Assembly: GCA_965198325.1 (NCBI GenBank)
Contig: CBDAPE010000019.1
Coordinates: 124,001-188,000 of the forward strand
Length of the DNA: 64,000 nucleotides
DNA from: CBDAPE01 sp965198325
GTDB taxonomy: Bacteria; Pseudomonadota; Alphaproteobacteria; UBA828; JAPUJA01
Reading direction: 5' to 3'
The notes below the pieces were generated by a model. The model was given only the letters and a program-made list of their open reading frames with translations. It searched no databases and was not told where the DNA came from. Each line of letters starts with the position of its first letter. Position 1 is the first letter of the stretch. A program made the translations under genes and the position numbers. This document shows positions 38,174 to 47,012 of the stretch, piece by piece.

Positions 38174-38384
38174 TGACCCCAAAATCCGGACCAGATAGTT
38201 CTTCAGCTATGCGGCCTGAGCGATGGTCATATCCCTCCTGGCCTGTGCCGGCGTCCGGTAGCCGATGCTCGAGTGGCGCCGTCGTTGGTTATAGAAGATC
38301 CCGATGTACTCGAATAGCGCAGCCCTGGCCTGGCGCCGGGTAGAAAACCGTGTCCGGTGCACGAGTTCGGTCTTGAGAGACCCA
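38174..38384 (-). mobile_element. IS3-family OrfB C-terminal scar with terminus
   Basis: Terminus TGACCCCAAAATCCGGACCA at 38174. On the minus strand the frame LKTELVHRTRFSTRRQARAA LFEYIGIFYNQRRRHSSIGY RTPAQARRDM ends at TAG (38207-38209). F.YI..FYN..RRHSSIGY is the conserved end of IS3 OrfB. Its cut end meets the integrase reading frame. Confidence 0.7.
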
Positions 38385-39437
38385 AAGAAGAGCTGCAGCA
38401 GAAGACCTTATCGAACCGCACCGTGGCGGCACTCTGGGTTACGCGCGACACCGTGTTCTGGGACCGGGATCTGACCGGCTTCGGCGTTCGCGTGTATCCG
38501 ACCGGCGGCAAGGTCTATGTCGCCCAGGCCCGGGGCCCGGAGGGACCGGATAAGCCGGACAAGCCGAAGCCGGTCACGGTCGGCCGTCATGGCGTGATCA
38601 GTGCCGAGCAGGCGCGGCGGCGTGCGGCACGGATTATTGCGCGCGTTAAGGCGGGCGAAGAGCCCGTGCCCCTGCCGCTGGCCGTCAGGGCGGTCGGCGG
38701 CCCGACCGTTGCCGATCTGGCGGCGCGCTATCTCGAAGAGCATGTCGCCGTGCGCGTGAAGCCCAGGACGGCCGTGAAGGCCCGCATCGCGCTTCGCCGC
38801 GAGATACTGCCCGCTCTCGGCCAGGTGCCGCTCGTGGCGGTGGAGCGCGCCCAGGTTGTCGACCTTCAACGGAAGATGTCCGGCACCCCGTCGGCGGCCA
38901 ATACGGCGGTGAAGACCCTGTCGCACATGTACCGGCTGGCTGCAGGCTGGGGGATGGTGCCAGAGGGCTGCAATCCCTGCCGGTCGGTTGCCACGTTTCC
39001 CGAACGAAAGCGCGAACGCTTCCTGACCGATGCCGAGTTCGCCCGGCTGGGACGGGTATTGGACGAGGCGGTTACGCAGGGCAGCGCGACGCCGACGAGC
39101 GTCACAGTCACCCGGCTGCTGTCTCTCACCGGGTGCCGCAAGAACGAAATTCTTACCCTGCGCTGGGAGGATGTCGACCTAGATGCCCGCGAACTGCATC
39201 TGGCCGACGCGAAGACCGGCCCGCGCACGGTCCAGTTGCCGTCCATGGCGGTCCGCATTCTCAGGAACCTGCCGCGTCGGGCGGACTGCCCCTGGGTGTT
39301 TCCGGGCCGCGACCCGGAACGACATTTGAGCACGGTCAACCATCTCTGGCTCGACGTGCGGGCCAGGGCCGGACTGGAGGATGTCCGGCTACACGACCTC
39401 TGTCACAGCTTTGCATCCCGGGCGCTGGCACTTGGCC
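38380..39437 (+). pseudogene. Tyrosine-type site-specific integrase, truncated at both ends
   Basis: Frame opens within the IS3 scar; integrase sequence from about LSNRTVAALWVTRDTVFWDR. DUF4102-like N-terminal DNA-binding domain (TGFGVRVYPTGGKVYVAQAR, RHGVISAEQARRRAARI), core-binding region (VADLAARYLEEHVAVRVKPR) and catalytic domain. The first Arg is in LLSLTGCRKNEILTLRWEDV. The second box reads LHDLCHSFASRAL, where the family has H-x-x-R (HDLRHSFAS): the catalytic Arg is Cys (TGT, one transition from CGT). The IS3 copy at 39438 removes the nucleophilic Tyr. Probably the integrase of a former genomic island or prophage. Confidence 0.85.
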
Positions 39438-39461
39438 TGCCCCCGATTAGTGGTCCAGCGC

Positions 39462-40367
39462 TTAAGTTAGAGTTTGGCGCGGGTTAAGTTGATGGGCCGC
39501 CCGTAGCCCCTCAACAGGGTAGGTTGGCCCCTCAACGTTTGGCAAGATGGTTTCTGGGGCCGGCGGTCTGTATCCGAGCGAGCTATGCGGCCGGATGGTA
39601 TTATAGTGATGGCGCCATCGTTCGATCAGCACTTTGGCCTGCTTCAGTGTAGAGAAGATCTCCGTGTTCAGGATTTCGTCCCGGAGCTTTGAGTTGAAGC
39701 TCTCGTTGTATCCGTTCTCCCAAGGTGACCCGGGCTCGATATAGAGGGTCTTGACGCCGATCCTGCCGAGCCAGTCGCGGACGGCATGAGCGGTAAACTC
39801 TGAGCCGTTGTCGGAACGGATATGATCCGGCGGGCCATGTTGGACGAAGAGCTCGGTCAGACAATGGAGGACATTGTCCGAGTTCAATCTTCGCTCGACG
39901 ACAACGGCCATGCACCGCCTGGTGAACTCATCGATCACGGTGAGCATGCGGAACGTCCTCCCATCGTGTGTTCGATCCATGACGAAGTCATAGGACCAGA
40001 CGTGATTGGGCCAGCACGGCCGCAGACGGATGCAGGATCCGTCGTTGAGCCACAGCCTGCCCCGTTTCGGTTGCTTCTGTGGGAGCTTCAGCCCCTCCCG
40101 CCGCCAGATGCGCTGGACCCGCTTGGCGTTCACGTGCCAACCTTCGGTCCTGAGCAAGGCAGTGATCCGCCGATCGCCATATCTGCCATACTGGCTGGCC
40201 AAGCGGATGATCGCGGCCGTGAGGGCCTCTTCATCATCCCGACCACGGGGTCTCTTGCGCTGGGTTGAGCGATGTTGGCCTGCAACAGCACAGGCCCGTC
40301 GCTCGGAGATCCCCAGTTCGGCCTGGAGATGATCAACACACTGCCGGCGACGGGCGGGGCTTAGCAA
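39462..40367 (-). CDS. IS3-family transposase OrfB (copy 2)
   Basis: 301 residues, same as copy 1 except KQPKRG for KKPKRG. DDE core VWSYDFVMDRT, HIRSDNGSEFTAHAV, PWENGYNESFNSKLRDE. Expected to be produced as an OrfAB fusion by -1 frameshifting near 40363, where the frames overlap. Confidence 0.9.
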   Translation of the reverse strand: MLSPARRRQCVDHLQAELGISERRACAVAGQHRSTQRKRPRGRDDEEALTAAIIRLASQYGRYGDRRITALLRTEGWHVNAKRVQRIWRREGLKLPQKQPKRGRLWLNDGSCIRLRPCWPNHVWSYDFVMDRTHDGRTFRMLTVIDEFTRRCMAVVVERRLNSDNVLHCLTELFVQHGPPDHIRSDNGSEFTAHAVRDWLGRIGVKTLYIEPGSPWENGYNESFNSKLRDEILNTEIFSTLKQAKVLIERWRHHYNTIRPHSSLGYRPPAPETILPNVEGPTYPVEGLRAAHQLNPRQTLT

Positions 40368-40639
40368 TTTCCCTCAAGCGCCTCTTTCAAGATCAGCTTA
40401 TCCAACGTCAGATCCGAGATCGCCTTGCGGAGACGGCCATTCTCCTTCTCCAGGTCCTTCAGACGCTTGGCCTGGTCAGTACGAAGGCCGCCATATTCCT
40501 TGCGCCAGCGATAGTAACTCTGCTCCGATACGCCGAGCGTGCGACAAGCTTGACCAACCGACTGGCCCTGCGCCAAAGCCACCTCGGCTTCGCGCAACAT
40601 GCTGATAATCCGTTCTGAGGTGTAGCGTTTACGGCTCAT
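40361..40639 (-). CDS. IS3-family OrfA (copy 2)
   Basis: 92 residues from the ATG at 40639 (MSRKRYTSERIISMLREAEV), preceded by AGGAGGA. HTH_8/Tnp_1-type helix-turn-helix (VGQACRTLGVSEQSYYRWRK) and a leucine-zipper coiled coil (RLKDLEKENGRLRKAISDLT) for OrfA/OrfAB dimerisation. Confidence 0.9.
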   Translation of the reverse strand: MSRKRYTSERIISMLREAEVALAQGQSVGQACRTLGVSEQSYYRWRKEYGGLRTDQAKRLKDLEKENGRLRKAISDLTLDKLILKEALEGNC

Positions 40640-40708
40640 TTCGTCCTCCTTTCGAGGGGCAAAATGCGCCAAACTCTTCAATAAATCTGGACCACTTTTA
40701 GGGGGTCA

Positions 40709-41441
40709 CTCCAGTGGTTACTGTCTTCCTGCAGTCCCCCTGTCAATTCCTCTGATGATCGATGAATGAGGGACGGATTACAACCTTCCAGTTGTTAACA
40801 TTCGTGGTTAACGGGAGATGTGAGGGGGGCATCGGCGGCGTGGTATTTATCGCCGGTTGCCGGCCGGTACATGATCAATTCATATGCCGAGAGAATTGTA
40901 GGAGATGAGTTCGGCTAAGGCGGTCGCGGGCCCCCGAGTTGGCCGAGGGTGGGCTAAATTTCGACAATTAGCCGAGTCAACTCTCGGTGGTTGCAGGCCC
41001 GGGATTTGAACCTACAGCTCGATAGGGACGACAAGCGGTTCTCGTTGTTTGCGGGCGCTGGATTCGGACCCCCGCCAAAGCACTTGAACCGTTCCTTGAT
41101 GTGCAAATTTGTATCCCTGTTCCTCTGATTTAATTCCCTGTTCGGCCAAATTATTTCCCTGATCTGTCGCGTAGGGAATTCGGCTAAATTAAGCAATGAT
41201 ATCAGGCCTGCAGACCGTGTAATCAGGCGCATTTTGTCGCAATATTGAATAAATTCCCTGTTTTTTCCCTGTTTAACAGGGAAATGACCAGAGACGGGTT
41301 CGCTCGAGACTGCCTACACCGCCGGCATTCTTGCCGTCCCATAGAAATCTCTCGCGGCCTCAGTGGCTCTGCCTGCATAGCCCCTGGCACTGTCTGTGGA
41401 ATATTGCTTGAGCTGCCGGGGCGCCGCTTTCGTCGATCGCC
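40709..41441. repeat. Gene-free stretch with TTCCCTG repeats and a 21-bp inverted repeat
   Basis: 733 bp without a credible gene. The AT-rich part contains TTCCCTG at 41134, 41155, 41254 and 41265 plus ATCCCTG at 41113. It ends in a 21-bp inverted repeat TTTCCCTGTT-T-AACAGGGAAA at 41264-41284. Spacing is irregular, so it is neither a CRISPR nor a regular iteron array. The upstream half has no recognisable element. Confidence 0.5.
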
Positions 41442-42653
41442 CTACCACCAGATCATCGGAATCTTGGGGTAGAGATGCTCAATGCCGTCTTTGTGGACGA
41501 TGAAGTTGTTCTCCATTATCGCCGTCCCCACACCGTCTCCGATGATGAAGGCTTCGGAGCTCGCTACCATGTTCTCTTCGAAGATTTCATCCTCCGTGGC
41601 ACATTCGAGACTGATGAACGGGGGCTCCCACAAACACCCGTTGCCGTGACCGAAATACGGCCAATTCTTGTTGAAATCAGTTTGGCCGTAACCCAGCTCG
41701 GCTTGGAGATCCAAGACCGAGTGGGCGACATCATGGACCTTGGTCCCGTGACGGATGTGGGCCTCGATTCCTTCCTGCATAATTCGCACCAAGTCCTCCA
41801 CGAGCTTCTTTTGCTCGGGCGAAGGGTTTCTCCCCCCGACGGCCGTGCGGACTGGATCGAACCAGTAGCCCTGGTGGATCGGGCCATAGAGCGCCATATG
41901 GATCAAATCGCCGGATTTCGGCGCGTCCTGGCTGAAGCCGTAGGTTGGATCCCTCTCGAGATGACTCGTGGCATCGCCGTGCGATATCGGAATCCTGTGG
42001 AAATAGCCGCCTTGGCGAATCATCGACGCCGCGCCCAACGCGGCGGCCTCGGCTTCGGACTTGCCCATGATGAGCGCTTCCATGGTTTCATTGACGGCGA
42101 GCGTCACCATCTCGCCCCCCTCGCGGTAGACGTCGAGCTCGCGCGGGCTCTTGAGCTTGCGGATCTGCTGCATGAGATCGTTGTCGTAGACATATTCGAT
42201 CTTCGGCGTCATCTCCCATAGCTGCATGGCGTATTTCACAGGCAACACGTCGCTGCCGAACCACGCGACCGGACCTTCTATCTTGCGCTCGTTTAGCGCA
42301 TCGGCGAGCGACTTGATCGGGTCCAGAGCAAATATATGCCGATCGGTCGGCATGCGCTCCGGGTACGGATCGACAAGATCCGTATGAAGTTCCGGAGGCT
42401 CGTCGTTCATGAGAATGGCGGCGCAGAAGGACCGCGCGTTCCAACCGGTCGAACCGGGCGCATCCGGCTCCTGGCCCGAGTGAGTCGAATAGAAATTCGT
42501 GAGGTATAGGATATCCATGGAGCGCTCGTAAGTACCCGCCGACTTGCCCCAGACGATGGCGACTTCGTAGCCGCGCTTCTTCATCTCCGCGTAAACACGC
42601 TTCCAACGGTCGTGATATTCGTCGATCGGGAAATACATATCTTTCTTGGCCAT
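41442..42653 (-). CDS. M24-family (creatinase/Xaa-Pro peptidase-like) enzyme
   Basis: 403 residues from the ATG at 42653, which has GGGGGACA upstream; the frame is open for 130 further codons that look non-coding. N-terminal creatinase_N domain (residues ~8-150) and pita-bread M24 domain (~165-395). Of the five metal ligands normally present, Asp266 (GYWFDPVRT), His336 (FGHGNGC), Glu366 and Glu381 appear present. The first Asp is replaced (HMALYGPIHQGYWFD instead of the usual ID.G..Y.GY.SD). It may therefore be a creatinase-like hydrolase or lyase without a full metal pair. Divergent from the NitT/TauT permease and near a Rieske oxygenase, suggesting small-molecule catabolism. Confidence 0.75.
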   Translation of the reverse strand: MAKKDMYFPIDEYHDRWKRVYAEMKKRGYEVAIVWGKSAGTYERSMDILYLTNFYSTHSGQEPDAPGSTGWNARSFCAAILMNDEPPELHTDLVDPYPERMPTDRHIFALDPIKSLADALNERKIEGPVAWFGSDVLPVKYAMQLWEMTPKIEYVYDNDLMQQIRKLKSPRELDVYREGGEMVTLAVNETMEALIMGKSEAEAAALGAASMIRQGGYFHRIPISHGDATSHLERDPTYGFSQDAPKSGDLIHMALYGPIHQGYWFDPVRTAVGGRNPSPEQKKLVEDLVRIMQEGIEAHIRHGTKVHDVAHSVLDLQAELGYGQTDFNKNWPYFGHGNGCLWEPPFISLECATEDEIFEENMVASSEAFIIGDGVGTAIMENNFIVHKDGIEHLYPKIPMIWW

Positions 42654-42756
42654 CGGTTGTGTCCCCCTGTAATTGAATCCGTGTGAAACCGCTCTGCGGC
42701 GCGGCCCTCGACAAACGAGGAGAGCGATAGCCCGCAGGGCATCGTGAATATAGCGC

Positions 42757-42770
42757 ATTATGCGCATAAT
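42757..42770. promoter_or_regulatory. 14-bp palindrome, possible operator
   Basis: ATTATGCGCATAAT, a perfect palindrome in the 524-bp divergent intergenic region, 104 bp upstream of the M24 gene and about 410 bp before the permease. AT-rich halves around GCGC suggest a site for a dimeric repressor. No regulator gene is adjacent. Confidence 0.4.
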
Positions 42771-43177
42771 CAGACAGTTCTCGATTGCGACCGGAAATGA
42801 GAGGACCCGACTGTGTTTGCGGGGCGCGCAACCGCCCGTTTCTCCTCGCGATATTCCCCGCCCATCGAACGTCGACGCCCTGCATCGGCAAGGCGCGATG
42901 AGGGGCGGTACGCCGACCTGTTGTCCTTCCGATCGTTCAGCGCCGACGCCACCCGGTACAAGGTTGTCAATCCGGCATCGATCAACGATTATCCGGGGGA
43001 GTAGAACAGGGGTTGGCATCGGCCCGCTGACCGGATGTCCCATGCTTGTTCGGGTCTGCGGAGTCCGTGACGCCGGTCAACCGGTTCGGTCGGACGGCGC
43101 GGCCCAGTTTGTCTGAACCGACGCCCGCCACGCTGTGGGCTCGAGTGTCGAGGTGAAGTGGTCATGCGAAGGGCGAC

Positions 43178-43999
43178 GTGAATACCCGTGATACGCCGCG
43201 CCGTCGGAAGCGGCTGTTCGATTTCTATCAGACCATCCCGACGCCGCAGATCGTCGGACTCGGCGTCGCGGTGTGGGTCGTCTTCTTTGGGCTGTGGGAG
43301 CTCGCCAACCTCGCTGGCTGGTCGCCCGAGCTCCTGCTTCCCACGCCCCAGACCGTCCTCGTCACACTCTACGAGCTGATCGCCCATAAGGGCTTCATGC
43401 TCGACATCGGGATCAGCGTCTACCGGATCCTGGCGAGTTTCGCCATGGCCTGCGCAATTTCGGTTCCGCTGGGCATTCTGATGGGCTCGTTCCGACGCGT
43501 CGAGGCGTTCTTCAATCCGCTCGTCTCCGCCTGGCGCTACCTCCCCGCACCGTCGTTTATTCCCCTGCTGTTGATGTGGTTCGGCACCGGCGATCAGTCG
43601 AAGCTCGCCTTGCTCTTCATCGGCGTGCTGTGGTTTCTGACGACCCTCGTCATGGACCATACGAAGGGGGTGTCGCGGGATCTTGTCGAGACCGCCAAGA
43701 CCTTGGGCGGCAGCCCCCGCCAGATTCTCCTGAGCGTGGTCGTCCCCGCAGTGCTGCCCAACGTCATCGTCGTGATGCGCCAGATGATGGCCGCGGCCTG
43801 GACCTATCTCGTCATCGCCGAGATCATCGCCGCGACAACGGGGATCGGCGCCATGATGATGCGGGCCAAGCGCTTCATCCATATCGACCAGATCATGGCC
43901 GGCATATTGGTGATCGGAATTTTGGGGCTTATCTTCGACTATCTCTTCCGCGCCGCTCATCGCCACTTCTTTCCCTACGTGGAAGATGGCGAAACCTGA
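43178..43999 (+). CDS. ABC transporter permease, NitT/TauT (SsuC-like) type
   Basis: 273 residues, GTG start with GAAGGGCGAC upstream. Six predicted membrane helices (for example IVGLGVAVWVVFFGLWELAN, ASFAMACAISVPLGILMG, LALLFIGVLWFLTTLVMD). The BPD_transp_1 signature is present: ETAKTLGGSPRQILLSVVVP (EAA loop). This class imports taurine, sulfonates, nitrate, thiamine precursors or aromatic acids. No ATPase gene is adjacent. The binding-protein gene is convergent, ending 85 bp away. Confidence 0.88.
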   Translation: MNTRDTPRRRKRLFDFYQTIPTPQIVGLGVAVWVVFFGLWELANLAGWSPELLLPTPQTVLVTLYELIAHKGFMLDIGISVYRILASFAMACAISVPLGILMGSFRRVEAFFNPLVSAWRYLPAPSFIPLLLMWFGTGDQSKLALLFIGVLWFLTTLVMDHTKGVSRDLVETAKTLGGSPRQILLSVVVPAVLPNVIVVMRQMMAAAWTYLVIAEIIAATTGIGAMMMRAKRFIHIDQIMAGILVIGILGLIFDYLFRAAHRHFFPYVEDGET

Positions 44000-44033
44000 C
44001 GGTTTGGTCCGGGCGGCATCCAACCAACCGACC

Positions 44034-44064
44034 GCGATCGCCTCCCTCCGCGGGAGACGATCGC
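44034..44064. terminator. Hairpin between convergent genes, possible bidirectional terminator
   Basis: GCGATCG, C, CTCCC, loop TCCGC, GGGAG, A, CGATCGC: a 12-bp stem with one mismatched pair, between the permease stop (43999) and the binding-protein stop (44084). There is no strong T-run, so its strength is uncertain. Confidence 0.45.
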
Positions 44065-44083
44065 TTCCGATCTTCGGTTTGGA

Positions 44084-45184
44084 CTACTGCATCGATTCGG
44101 GAGGCGGTTCTGCGCCGCGGTAACCCGATTCGTAAAGGTCCGCCATCAAGTCGCAGGCGAGACCGGCTTCAGGGTCGACCGTCGTGGTCATCAGGCCGAG
44201 CTTGAGCCACCAGTCGTTTGCCAGCCGCCAGGCGTCCTTGATCCCGCCGTTGGTCATCAAATGGCCGGGGTCGCCCGGCGCGGCACCGCACAGGCGGGCG
44301 GCCGTCATGAACGGTCCGTTATAAAGACCGGCGTAACAATACTCGCCGTTCGGCCCAACGATGGAGGCCACGTCTTCGACGCTGAATTGTAGGGCGTCCG
44401 CGATGATCTGGTTGCTCTCTTGCGGATGCTCCTGCCAGTAGCGCTGACCTTCGAACATCGCCTTGAGCAACTGGATTGCCACGTCCCGGCGATTCTCGAT
44501 GAAATCGTCCGCGAAGAAAATCGCGTCGGAAATCAGGGCACTGCTCTTGAAGAACGGATCGTTGGTCGACGCCATGACGTGCGAGCCTGGCAGGTTGTCG
44601 AGCACTTGGCCACCATAGGGTTCCCAGAATTCTCCGGCCATCACGTCGCCGCCGATCATCGCTGCAGCCGCGTCGTCCATTATGAGGTTGACGAACTCCA
44701 CCTCGCTGGGAGCGATGCCGTTCTGCTCCAGCCATATGGCCATGAAGATGTGGGACAGGCCCCCCTCCATCACGGCGACCTTCTCGCCCTTGAGATCGGC
44801 CGGGTCCGTGACGTCCGCATGGACGATGATCCGGTCTGCGCCGCAACTGAAGTTATTGAACGCTACGGTCTTGAACGGCATCTCCTGCTCGATCGCGATC
44901 GGCCCGAATTCGGCGGTGCTCAACGTGGCGTCGAGCTGCCCCGAAACGATCAGGCTGAAGCTCTGCAGGGGGTCCTCGATGATCTCGATGTTGATATCGA
45001 GATCGGGTGCGAGGTTCTTTTCCTTCGCGATGAACAGCCAAGAATAGCCCGGCCAGGAAAAGATGGAAATGTTGACCTCCTCCTTGGCCTGGGCGTTGTT
45101 TCCCCAAACGGCGGCCGCCAGGCTAAGGCACAGGAAGCCGAAGACGGTTTTTTTCACAAAACCTCTGAATCGATTATTCCACAT
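44084..45184 (-). CDS. ABC substrate-binding protein, NMT1/SsuA type
   Basis: 366 residues. Signal peptide FVKKTVFGFLCLSLAAAVWG NNAQA. Mature domain begins EVNISIFSWPGYSWLFIAKE; FSLIVSGQLDATLSTAEFGP and GEKVAVMEGGLSHIFMAIWL are typical of the NMT1/ThiY/SsuA fold, a periplasmic clamp binding a small organic ligand. Two cysteine pairs (CGADRI, CYAG, LCGAAP, ACDL) could stabilise it. Probably partners the permease at 43178. The ATPase must be encoded elsewhere. Confidence 0.85.
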   Translation of the reverse strand: MWNNRFRGFVKKTVFGFLCLSLAAAVWGNNAQAKEEVNISIFSWPGYSWLFIAKEKNLAPDLDINIEIIEDPLQSFSLIVSGQLDATLSTAEFGPIAIEQEMPFKTVAFNNFSCGADRIIVHADVTDPADLKGEKVAVMEGGLSHIFMAIWLEQNGIAPSEVEFVNLIMDDAAAAMIGGDVMAGEFWEPYGGQVLDNLPGSHVMASTNDPFFKSSALISDAIFFADDFIENRRDVAIQLLKAMFEGQRYWQEHPQESNQIIADALQFSVEDVASIVGPNGEYCYAGLYNGPFMTAARLCGAAPGDPGHLMTNGGIKDAWRLANDWWLKLGLMTTTVDPEAGLACDLMADLYESGYRGAEPPPESMQ

Positions 45185-45289
45185 GATGCATATTCTCCCT
45201 TTGGTGTTAGCCCGTCTCTGCCGGACGGCACTGCGAGTTTAGAACGATTTTGGCTGGCGGGAAACGGCAATCGGATCGCGCGCCGACTC

Positions 45290-46426
45290 TTACGCGCCGT
45301 TCATGACGCCCGCAATCCGCTCCTGGAACGCGACCTGGACGTAATCCCACGAACCCGCGAAGTAGGTTTGATCGGCGGCCGGCGAGTGCCGGCCCGCATG
45401 CATCCGCTCGACGATGGGTACGTCCTGGACGTTCACCCCTACGAGGATGTCGTTCAAATAATCGAAGTGATGCTTGTGCGAGGGCTGCTTTATGGCGGCG
45501 GGAGCATAAAGCGCAAAGGTTTCGTGCGTATGTCCGGGTCCGCGGGGGTAAGGCAGAATGGCCTGATAGTAGTATTCGGTCAGGATGATGAGTGCGTTGG
45601 GCAGGACGGCAAGCAGATCCATCCCGTTTACGATGTGCGGCGGCGGATTGGCGAAGCAGGGTGCCGGATCGTCGGGGTCGTGCCACCCCATGCCGTGGCC
45701 AGAGTCCGGATAACTGCAACCCAGGATGTCGGGCCGCAGCACCACGTCGTCGAAGTCGTTCAGGTCTTCGGCTTGGCCCACCGCCGTGTGAACCGCGTGG
45801 ACGTGATAGAAATCGAGGAAGTTCTCGGTCACAAGCTTCCAGTTGGCCTCAAATTCGAAGTCCGAGCAGTGGATGCTCGCGAGGTCGCCCTGGTCGAGCG
45901 ACGACCAGCGCGCCTCGACCGGCGCGATAAACTCCTCGAAGGGCGGTGCGTCGCCCGAGAGATTGACGAAGACCATATCCATCCACACTGCGAAGCGCAC
46001 GGGCAGCAGGCCCAGAGATTTCATCATCGCTCCGTCGGGCGATGAATTGCCCTTCGCCTTGTCCCAATAGGGCGTGCCCTTGAGCCCGCCGTCGAGCCCA
46101 TACCACCAACGGTGATAGGGGCAGACGATCTTGCTGCCCTTGTTCGGCCCGGCGTCCTCGACGAGCTTGAGACCCCGGTGCCGGCAAGCGTTCTGGAAGA
46201 CGTGCAGCGCCCCGGCCTTGTCCCGGGTGATCAGCAGGGGTTCGCCGGCGATGGTGACGGGATGCACAAAACCCGGTTCGGGAAGCTGGGCGCCCAACCC
46301 GACCGCGACCCAGCCGGGGCGGAAGATCCGCTCAATCTCCTCATCGTAGTAGTCCTGGCTGAGATAGGCATCCCGGGGCAGCCGGGTCTTGACCGGTTGA
46401 TCGTTAAACGAACCGATCGGCTCCAT
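45290..46426 (-). CDS. Rieske non-heme iron oxygenase, alpha subunit
   Basis: 378 residues. N-terminal Rieske [2Fe-2S] domain with CRH at 81-83 and CPYH at 102-105. C-terminal catalytic domain with the mononuclear iron ligands in ENFLDFYHVHAVH (His208, His213) and a bridging Asp205. Family members hydroxylate or demethylate aromatics, betaines and other amines, using a separate reductase that is not found here. The neighbouring uptake genes and M24 enzyme suggest a pathway for an imported amine, sulfonate or aromatic (inference). Confidence 0.88.
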   Translation of the reverse strand: MEPIGSFNDQPVKTRLPRDAYLSQDYYDEEIERIFRPGWVAVGLGAQLPEPGFVHPVTIAGEPLLITRDKAGALHVFQNACRHRGLKLVEDAGPNKGSKIVCPYHRWWYGLDGGLKGTPYWDKAKGNSSPDGAMMKSLGLLPVRFAVWMDMVFVNLSGDAPPFEEFIAPVEARWSSLDQGDLASIHCSDFEFEANWKLVTENFLDFYHVHAVHTAVGQAEDLNDFDDVVLRPDILGCSYPDSGHGMGWHDPDDPAPCFANPPPHIVNGMDLLAVLPNALIILTEYYYQAILPYPRGPGHTHETFALYAPAAIKQPSHKHHFDYLNDILVGVNVQDVPIVERMHAGRHSPAADQTYFAGSWDYVQVAFQERIAGVMNGA

Positions 46427-46556
46427 CGTTCACCCCATCCTGTTCGAAGCGCCACCAGGCGCCGTTCTGCCGCAATCGATCTGTTGCAAGAAGCGAATCG
46501 CAGGACAAGATTACCGCATTCCCTGGATACGTTGGAATGGATTGATTGCAGGGGCA

Positions 46557-46715
46557 ATGGGCCGGTTCAGAGACAACAAAATTCTGCGTAATTTCGCCGC
46601 CGCCCAAGCCTCGATCCTCAACTACTTCTTCCAGGATCGTCACCTTCATGGCCGCGCCTCGTTCAAACAGATCCGCGCTGTCGCGTTTGTTGAATTGCGC
46701 CAATTCACCGCGTGA
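46557..46715 (+). mobile_element. IS6-family transposase C-terminal scar, diverged
   Basis: 52 residues MGRFRDNKILRNFAAAQASI LNYFFQDRHLHGRASFKQIR and VELRQFTA, the same segment as 4121-4281 and 5392-5551 but heavily mutated (52 codons remain open). No terminal motif could be found downstream, so this scar is older than the others. Confidence 0.6.
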
Positions 46716-46974
46716 GAGTTTTGACCGACATCTGGTTAGCCAAATCACGCTCGGTTAATCCGACGATGCCCGTGGCACTGGCGATCGCTCGATCAAGCCC
46801 GTCCGCGGGTAAATCCGGTTCGTCTCGACCGAACTCTCGGTTTTCCGGGCAAGCTTTCCGATCATGAACCTGTTCACGGTTCGAACCCTGAAATCGGATT
46901 ATCCCTTCCGTACAGCGGGACAGAGTCAAGAATTCCGCAAGTCGAGATAGGATCAAATGCATTCGCGAGGATCG

Positions 46975-47005
46975 TTGACCTTCCAGTTGCGGGAAGGCCT
47001 AAACT
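46975..47005 (+). promoter_or_regulatory. CueR-type (MerR family) copper-responsive promoter
   Basis: TTGACC (-35, 46975-46980), a 19-bp spacer and TAAACT (-10, 47000-47005). The spacer holds the dyad ACCTTCC-7-GGAAGGC (46978-46998), matching the CueR operator ACCTTCC-7-GGAAGGT of the E. coli copA promoter. The 19-bp spacing is the hallmark of MerR-family activators, which untwist DNA on metal binding. It points directly into the copper operon starting at 47013. No cueR gene lies in the window. Confidence 0.8.
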
Positions 47006-47012
47006 CAGTCAA

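Larger units (their letters stand above)
39438..40708 (-). mobile_element. IS3-family element, complete (copy 2)
   Basis: 1271 bp. Inverted ends TGCCCCCGATTAGTGGTCCA (39438) and the complement of TGACCCCCTAAAAGTGGTCC (40708). orfA and orfB overlap as is usual for the family. Opposite in orientation to copy 1 at 19651-20793. I find no clear target duplication across its ends. Confidence 0.9.

Noticed and set aside
19651..40708. Interpretation of the IS3 pair as a composite transposon
   Set aside because: Copy 1 is truncated, no target duplication is visible outside the pair and the cargo is heterogeneous IS debris; an inversion substrate is the safer reading.
40990..41020. tRNA-like T-loop (GGTTCAAATCCCGGG on the minus strand)
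   Set aside because: The arms do not pair as a T-stem and no acceptor, D or anticodon arm can be built around it.
44420..46045. 541-codon plus-strand frame opposite the NMT1-type binding protein and Rieske oxygenase
   Set aside because: Both minus-strand genes have clear domains and catalytic residues; the antisense frame has none.
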